Shown here in pieces: positions 59,580 through 64,000 of a stretch of DNA of 64,000 nucleotides; positions within the stretch are counted from its first letter, which is position 1, and every line of letters starts with the position of its first letter. A program made the translations under genes and the position numbers. Below the pieces are notes generated by a model. It ran no database searches. It worked only from the letters and a program-made list of their open reading frames with translations, and was not told the origin of the DNA. Source of the stretch: WHSW01 sp963729075 (lineage in GTDB: Bacteria > Actinomycetota > Thermoleophilia > Solirubrobacterales > 70-9); contig CAVSMU010000010.1 in the NCBI GenBank assembly GCA_963729075.1, forward strand, positions 372,001 through 436,000, written 5' to 3'.

Positions 59580-59608
59580 CTTGTACCACGGAGCGGGGGA
59601 TTAGGCAA
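59580..59608 (-). promoter_or_regulatory. Promoter for the aroF leader
   Basis: On the minus strand TTGCCT (-35) and TACAAG (-10) are spaced by 17 nt. The -10 ends 6 nt before the leader ATG, which would place the transcription start at or near that ATG and give a leaderless message. It overlaps the upstream region of the divergent M15 peptidase gene. Confidence 0.5.
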
Positions 59609-59640
59609 ATCTCGGCGCCCCCCCGCCTAAGATCGAAACG

Positions 59641-60276
59641 ATGTTGGTGGCCGCCATCGCGACCCTCGCCGCCGCGCTTTCCGCGGGTGGCGAGCCCGCC
59701 TTCGAGGGTCGCTCGGAGCCGATCCGAGGTGCCGTCGAGGAGCGGATCGTCGGGAGCTCCTGGCACCGAGGCTGCCCGGTGCACCACTCGAAGCTGCGGC
59801 TGCTCGAGGTGTCGCACTGGGGGTTCGACGGCGAGGTTCACCGGGGCCGGCTCATCGTCCACGGCCGCCACGACCGGGCGATCCTGGGCGTCATGCAGCG
59901 GCTCTTCGAGCGCCGCTATCCGATCCGGCGCATGGAGCTGATCGACCGCTACGGGGCCGACGACCACCGCTCGATGGACGCCGACAACACCTCGGCGTTC
60001 AACTGCCGCTTCGTCGCCGGCACGAACCGTTGGTCGATGCACGCCTATGGCAAGGCGATCGACATCAACCCGATCGAGAACCCCTACGTCTCGGGCTCGC
60101 ACGTCTCGCCGCCCGACGGCGAGCCGTTCGCCGACCGCTCGCGCAATGCCGAGGGGATGATCCACGCCGGCGACGCCGTTGTGAGGGCGTTCGCGCGCGG
60201 CGCGGGCTGGCGTTGGGGCGGCGCCTGGCCCGGCTCGACCAAGGACTATCAGCACTTCTCGAGCAACGGGGGCTAG
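59641..60276 (+). CDS. M15-family D-Ala-D-Ala carboxypeptidase-like protein
   Basis: A 211-residue protein with an N-terminal signal-like segment (MLVAAIATLAAALSAGG). The zinc-binding pattern is SMHAYGKAIDINP (His, Asp) with a final histidine in DYQHFS, which fits the VanY-like/M15C family. It probably trims peptidoglycan peptides outside the cell. It is divergent from the aroF leader and followed by a GNAT gene after 4 nt. Confidence 0.84.
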   Translation: MLVAAIATLAAALSAGGEPAFEGRSEPIRGAVEERIVGSSWHRGCPVHHSKLRLLEVSHWGFDGEVHRGRLIVHGRHDRAILGVMQRLFERRYPIRRMELIDRYGADDHRSMDADNTSAFNCRFVAGTNRWSMHAYGKAIDINPIENPYVSGSHVSPPDGEPFADRSRNAEGMIHAGDAVVRAFARGAGWRWGGAWPGSTKDYQHFSSNGG

Positions 60277-60280
60277 CGGC

Positions 60281-60835
60281 ATGCCACGGTTCGAACTCTC
60301 AGACGGCGTGCAGCTCCGGTCGCTGACCGAGGCCGACGTCAAGGAGCTGTACGCGCTGATCGAGGCGAACCGCTCGTACCTCGCCCCCTGGATGCCGTGG
60401 GCGGCGGGCCAGACGGCCGACGGGACCGCCGAGTTCGTGCGCAAGTCGATCAAGCAGGAGGCCGACGACGATGGCTTCCAGGTCGCGGTGATCGTGGACG
60501 GCGCGATCGCGGGTGTGCTCGGACATGAGGTCGACCGCGAGAACCGCACGACCACGATCGGCTACTGGCTGGCCGAGGACCAGCAGGGTCGCGGGCTGAT
60601 GACGGCAGCCGTGAAACGCCTCCTCGAGCACGCATTCGACGAGTTGAGGCTCAACCGGGTCGGGATCGAGGTGGCCCCGAACAACCCCCGCAGCCGCGCG
60701 CTCGCCGAGCGCTTGGGTTTCCGCGAGGAAGGGGTGCTGCGCGAAGCGGAGCGGTTCGCCGACGACGACTACCGCGACCTCGTCCTCTATTCGATGCTCG
60801 CCTCGGAGTGGTCGCGAGGCGCCAACCGAGGCTAG
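60281..60835 (+). CDS. GNAT acetyltransferase (RimJ/RimL-like)
   Basis: A 184-residue acetyltransferase. IGYWLAEDQQGRGLMTAAVKRLLEHAFDEL contains the acetyl-CoA loop (QQGRGLM). LNRVGIEVAPNNPRSRALAERLGF is the RimL-type C-terminal motif. The likely targets are N-terminal amines of ribosomal or other proteins. It is convergent with hisC and shares a CTAG stop with it. Confidence 0.88.
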   Translation: MPRFELSDGVQLRSLTEADVKELYALIEANRSYLAPWMPWAAGQTADGTAEFVRKSIKQEADDDGFQVAVIVDGAIAGVLGHEVDRENRTTTIGYWLAEDQQGRGLMTAAVKRLLEHAFDELRLNRVGIEVAPNNPRSRALAERLGFREEGVLREAERFADDDYRDLVLYSMLASEWSRGANRG

Positions 60836-61923
60836 AGCGTCGGCTCGAGCGCGTCGAGGAAGCGCCGGTTGTGCTCCGGGGCGCCGTAGGTGACCCGGAT
60901 GTGGCCGGGCCCGCCGAGCGGGGCGCCCGGACGCACGATGATGTCCCGCTCGGCCAGGGCGGCGACGATCTCCTCCTCGTCGCGGTCGCCGAGCGAGATC
61001 CACGAGAAGTTGGCGTGCGAGTCGGGAGTCTCGAGGCCGAGCTCCCGCACGGCCTCCTCGACCATGACGCGCTCGGCGATCGTGCGCTCGACGCGCCGCA
61101 TGACGTCGTCCGAATGACGGATCGCCTCCGCGGCGGCCGCCTGGGCGACCGCGTTGACGCTGAACGGCTGGCGCACCGCGTCCACCGCAGCGCGGAACGC
61201 GGGAGAGCAGAGCGCGTAGCCGACCCGCAGCCCGGCGAGCCCGTAGACCTTCGAGAACGTGCGCAGGAGGACGAGATTGGGGAAGTCGCGCCGCAGGTCG
61301 ACGGTCGCGTCGGGGTGGTCGTTCAGCTGGAACTCGATGTAAGCCTCGTCGACGATGACGGTCACGTGGGCCGGGACCCGCTCCAGGAGCTCGGCGATCC
61401 GCGCGGCCGGCAGGTGCGTGCCCGTCGGGTTGTTGGGGTTGCAGATGACGAGCAGCTGCGTGGCCGCGGTGACCTCGGTCAGCATCGCGTCCAGCTCGTG
61501 GACGTCGCCGTCGTCGAGCGGGACGCGGATCTCGCGCGCCCCCGAGAGCGGCGCCATGTAGGGATAGATCGAGAACGAGGGCCAGGCGTAGACGATCTCG
61601 GCGCCCGGCTCGGCGAGCGCCAGCGCCGCGGCGATCAGGATCTCGCACGAGCCGTTGGCGACCGCGACCTGCGCAGAGTCGACCTCGTGGCGCTCCGCGA
61701 TGCGGCGGCGCAGCAGGGTCGCGGCCGGATCGGGATAGCGGTTCGCGGCACTAGCCGCCCGAGCGATCGCCTCCGCGACCTGCGGGTGCGGGCCCCACGG
61801 AGACTCGTTCGACGCGAGCTGGGCGATCTCCGAGCCGGCGATCGCCTCGGGCGCCTTGCCCGCCGGCACCCCGGCGGTGTAGCCGGGGATCGCGGCGAGC
61901 TTCTGGGCGAAGGTGACGCTCAT
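60832..61923 (-). CDS. hisC: Histidinol-phosphate aminotransferase
   Basis: A 363-residue class I/II PLP enzyme. SNESPWGPHP, NGSCEILIAAAL, ICNPNNPTGT and the PLP lysine in RTFSKVYGLAGLRVGYAL are present. In this cluster the enzyme may also act on aromatic keto acids, as HisC homologues next to aroH/tyrA often do. ATG at 61923 follows the aroH stop by 5 nt. It lies in the scpA-scpB-rluB-aroH-hisC run. Confidence 0.93.
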   Translation of the reverse strand: MSVTFAQKLAAIPGYTAGVPAGKAPEAIAGSEIAQLASNESPWGPHPQVAEAIARAASAANRYPDPAATLLRRRIAERHEVDSAQVAVANGSCEILIAAALALAEPGAEIVYAWPSFSIYPYMAPLSGAREIRVPLDDGDVHELDAMLTEVTAATQLLVICNPNNPTGTHLPAARIAELLERVPAHVTVIVDEAYIEFQLNDHPDATVDLRRDFPNLVLLRTFSKVYGLAGLRVGYALCSPAFRAAVDAVRQPFSVNAVAQAAAAEAIRHSDDVMRRVERTIAERVMVEEAVRELGLETPDSHANFSWISLGDRDEEEIVAALAERDIIVRPGAPLGGPGHIRVTYGAPEHNRRFLDALEPTL

Positions 61924-61928
61924 CCCGC

Positions 61929-62300
61929 CTATTGTGCGGAATGCAGGTCGGCGCGGAGCGCTCGGGTCGCGCCGAGGTAGACGTGCTCGGGCCTGTGATC
62001 GGCGGGCGCGTAGTAGTGGGCGAGCACCCTGATCACCCGTGGCATCGCCCCCGGCACGTCCATCTCGCGGTTGCACAGCAGCGGGACGTGGTCGAGGCCG
62101 AGCTCCCGCGCAGCGACCGCCGGGAACTCGGCGTTCAGGTCGTCGGTGCAGGTGAAGATCACGGACACGAAGTCGCCGGAGTCGAGCCCGTTCCGCTCGA
62201 TCAGTTCGATCAGCAGCTCGCGGGTGGCGGCCAGGATGGGCACGGCGGCGTTGCGATCCACCTGCACGGCGCCCCGCAATCCCCAGAGTCGGCCGGTCAT
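61929..62300 (-). CDS. aroH: Chorismate mutase (AroH type)
   Basis: A 123-residue AroH-class chorismate mutase, a trimeric fold that converts chorismate to prephenate. LRGAVQVDRN and the DLNAEFPAVAARELG and MPRVIRVLAHYY segments match the family. Its product feeds tyrA nearby. The start overlaps the rluB stop by 4 nt, and hisC follows. Confidence 0.92.
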   Translation of the reverse strand: MTGRLWGLRGAVQVDRNAAVPILAATRELLIELIERNGLDSGDFVSVIFTCTDDLNAEFPAVAARELGLDHVPLLCNREMDVPGAMPRVIRVLAHYYAPADHRPEHVYLGATRALRADLHSAQ

Positions 62301-62992
62301 CGTGCGGCATCCTTCCAGAGGCGCCGCAGCTCGGCTGTCCGCAGCCTCCGGGCCTCACCCTCGCGCAGCTCGCCGAGGCGCAGCGGCCCGAAGGCGGTCC
62401 GCCGCAGCTCGACCACCTCGTTGCCAACGGCCTCGACCATGCGTCGCACCTGCCGGTTGCGGCCCTCCCGGATCGTGAGCTCGATCACGCGCGGCGATAT
62501 TCGCCGCACCCGGGCGGGCGCGGTGGGCCCGTCGTCGAGCTCGACCCCGTTGCGCAGACGGCGCAGGTCGCCGTCCGACGGCGGCCGCCGAAGCCGAGCG
62601 CGATAGGTCCGGGGCACCTCGAAACGGGGGTGGGTGAGCCGGTTGGCGAGCTCGCCGTCGTTGGTGAGCACGATCAGCCCGGTCGAGTCGGCGTCGAGCC
62701 TGCCGACCGGATAGAGCCGCCGGGGCGAGTCGATCAGGTCGGTCACGGCGCGCCGGCGACCGGGCTCCCTCGCGGTCGAGGTCACGCCGGCCGGCTTGTT
62801 CAGAACCCAGACCTCGCGCGGCTCGGGACTCACCGGGCGCCCGTCGACCTCCACCCCGCTCTCGTGCTCGACGTCGCGCGCGGGGTCGCGGACGACCTCG
62901 CCGCCGACCCGTACCCGGCCGGCGGCGACCAGCTCCTCGGCGCGCCGCCGCGAGGCGACGCCCGAGTGGGCCAGGTACTTGGCGAGGCGCAC
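62297..62992 (-). CDS. rluB: 23S rRNA pseudouridine synthase (RluB/RsuA family)
   Basis: A 231-residue enzyme. The N-terminal S4-like domain is MRLAKYLAHSGVASRRRAEELV. The catalytic block is YPVGRLDADSTGLIVLTNDGELANRL with the active aspartate. It probably modifies 23S rRNA. It lies between scpB and aroH as in Bacillus and its relatives. Confidence 0.93.
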   Translation of the reverse strand: MRLAKYLAHSGVASRRRAEELVAAGRVRVGGEVVRDPARDVEHESGVEVDGRPVSPEPREVWVLNKPAGVTSTAREPGRRRAVTDLIDSPRRLYPVGRLDADSTGLIVLTNDGELANRLTHPRFEVPRTYRARLRRPPSDGDLRRLRNGVELDDGPTAPARVRRISPRVIELTIREGRNRQVRRMVEAVGNEVVELRRTAFGPLRLGELREGEARRLRTAELRRLWKDAAR

Positions 62993-63007
62993 CCGCCGAA
63001 GCTACAT

Positions 63008-63571
63008 CTACTGTGCCCGCTGCTCCCCGGCCCGCAGCAGCCGCTCGCGCAACTCGGCCTCGTCGGCCGGCGAGGGGTCGAAGCGCGCCGGGTCCGGAAG
63101 CGCGTCGAGTCCGGCGAGGCCGAACAGGCGCTCGAACAGAGGCGTCGTGCGGTAGATCACGGCGCCGAAGCGCGACCGTCCCGATTCTGCGATCAGGCCG
63201 CGCTCGGTCAGCGTCTGAACGGCGGACTCCGACGAGACGCCGCGGATGCGGGCGATCTCCGGACGGGAGACGGGCTGCAGATAGGCGACGATCGCGAGCG
63301 TCTCGGCCTGTGCCTGGGTGAGCGGGGGCGTCCTCGGCCGCGCCAGCAACCTCCGGGCCGCCTCCTCGGCGTCCGGGTGCGCGGCCAGGGAGTAGCCGCC
63401 CGCGACCTCGCGCAGGACCACGCCGCGTTCGGCCAGCGACGCGCCGAGCAGGTCGACGGCGCGGTCGACCTCGGCCTCGGTGACGTCGCAGGCCTCCGCG
63501 AGATCGGCGGTGCTCACCGGTTCGGGCGAGAGGAACAGCAACGCCTCGACGATGCGCTCGAGCGAGCTCAT
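63008..63571 (-). CDS. scpB: Segregation and condensation protein B
   Basis: A 187-residue ScpB with two winged-helix domains; LAIVAYLQPVSRPEIARIRGV is the diagnostic central block. It partners ScpA and SMC in chromosome organisation. It overlaps scpA by 4 nt. The SMC partner here is the short form at 17.6-19.9 kb. Confidence 0.94.
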   Translation of the reverse strand: MSSLERIVEALLFLSPEPVSTADLAEACDVTEAEVDRAVDLLGASLAERGVVLREVAGGYSLAAHPDAEEAARRLLARPRTPPLTQAQAETLAIVAYLQPVSRPEIARIRGVSSESAVQTLTERGLIAESGRSRFGAVIYRTTPLFERLFGLAGLDALPDPARFDPSPADEAELRERLLRAGEQRAQ

Positions 63572-64000
63572 CCCGACTCGATCCGTATCGGTCCGAACGT
63601 CTCATCCTGCTCCCAGGTCGCCTCGCCGCGCTTGTGCATCTCCAGCAGCGCGAACAGGGTCACGGCCTGCGTCAGGCGATCCTCGGAGCCGAACGCCTGG
63701 TCGAAGTCGAGCGCGTCGCGCGCGGCGAGCAGTCCGCGCAGCACCTGCAGGCGGCGCTCGAGCGATACGGTCGGCCGGATGTGGCTGGTGTCGGGGCGCG
63801 GCGGGGTCCGCAGCAGGTCGCCGATCGCCGCCGCCAGCTGATCGGCCTCGTAGGAGGGCCTGGCGGCGTCGAGCGCCACCCGGCGCAGCTCCGCGGGCAG
63901 GGGCGCCGAGCGGTACAGATACCGCCGCCCGTCGGCGAACCGCTCGACGAGGTGCGCCGCCGCGCCGCGGTAACGGCGGTACTCCAGCATCCGCGCGAGC
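63568..64000 (-). CDS. scpA: Segregation and condensation protein A (5' end beyond window)
   Basis: The C-terminal 143 codons of ScpA, the kleisin that links SMC heads. LARMLEYRRYRGAAAHL and the winged-helix end QAVTLFALLEMHKRGEATWEQDETFGPI are typical. The N-terminal part that binds the SMC neck lies to the right of the window. It is coupled to scpB by a 4-nt overlap. Confidence 0.92.
   Translation of the reverse strand, partial: LARMLEYRRYRGAAAHLVERFADGRRYLYRSAPLPAELRRVALDAARPSYEADQLAAAIGDLLRTPPRPDTSHIRPTVSLERRLQVLRGLLAARDALDFDQAFGSEDRLTQAVTLFALLEMHKRGEATWEQDETFGPIRIESG

Overview
The window is about 64 kb of very GC-rich, densely packed bacterial chromosome. The gene content points to a high-GC actinobacterium, most likely of the Thermoleophilia (Solirubrobacterales-like) branch. 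The clues are frequent GTG starts, 4-nt ATGA/GTGA gene overlaps, an F420-type luciferase-like oxidoreductase, a SepIVA/DivIVA-like coiled-coil gene, zinc-binding forms of L28 and L32, and typical actinobacterial gene pairs. The taxonomic placement is inference. No rRNA, tRNA, CRISPR array, prophage or insertion sequence was seen; the only clear selfish element is an intein.

Layout. 1-10 kb: the end of a cell-wall-anchored protein gene, an SDR/acyltransferase pair, a formyl-THF cyclo-ligase homologue with an alpha/beta hydrolase, a probable gene remnant, ilvD, two small unknown genes, thiD, dprA and comM. 10-23 kb: a long minus-strand information-processing block, read in transcription order as yceD, rpmF, plsX, acpP, rnc, smc, ftsY, an LLM oxidoreductase, ffh, rpsP, khpA, trmD, rplS, lepB, rnhB. 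rimM is missing from its usual place. 23-27 kb: small metabolic genes (methyltransferase, enoyl-CoA hydratase, SDR, a phosphotransferase with a DUF6285 gene). 27-40 kb: recG-rsmD-coaD-sepIVA-like, then fakA-like, rpmB and the riboflavin operon ribD-ribE-ribBA-ribH. 40-44 kb: a flippase and a cation/proton antiporter. 44-50 kb: priA-def-fmt-rsmB-zinc ribbon-rpe. 50-54 kb: a PH-domain protein, metK and a DUF3352 protein. 54-64 kb: the aromatic/replication cluster scpA-scpB-rluB-aroH-hisC and aroF-tyrA-aroA-cmk-der.

Most notable observations. (1) A 29-codon leader peptide ending in a Trp/Phe/Tyr/Tyr/Phe cluster sits upstream of aroF, directly after a good promoter and just before a 10-bp long-range stem. 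It looks like a ribosome-mediated attenuator controlling aromatic amino acid synthesis, possibly translated from a leaderless transcript. (2) RecG carries a 400-residue intein exactly in its Walker A loop, with Ala at position 1 and a Trp/Cys/Thr triad (class 3 features), plus a LAGLIDADG nuclease with an apparent helix-turn-helix insert. (3) The SMC gene encodes only 779 residues and has no recognisable hinge, although scpA and scpB are both present. (4) RNase III lacks several of the normal metal-binding acidic residues. (5) Several families of structured or dispersed repeats occur: two 39-nt palindromes with compensatory changes beside priA, a paired hairpin family after coaD and ffh, a 63-bp tandem repeat inside the rib operon, and a 28-nt dispersed repeat, one copy of which is read as protein inside PriA. 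(6) der is broken by a one-base frameshift, and lepB and ribH both appear to start at CTG codons overlapping the upstream stop.
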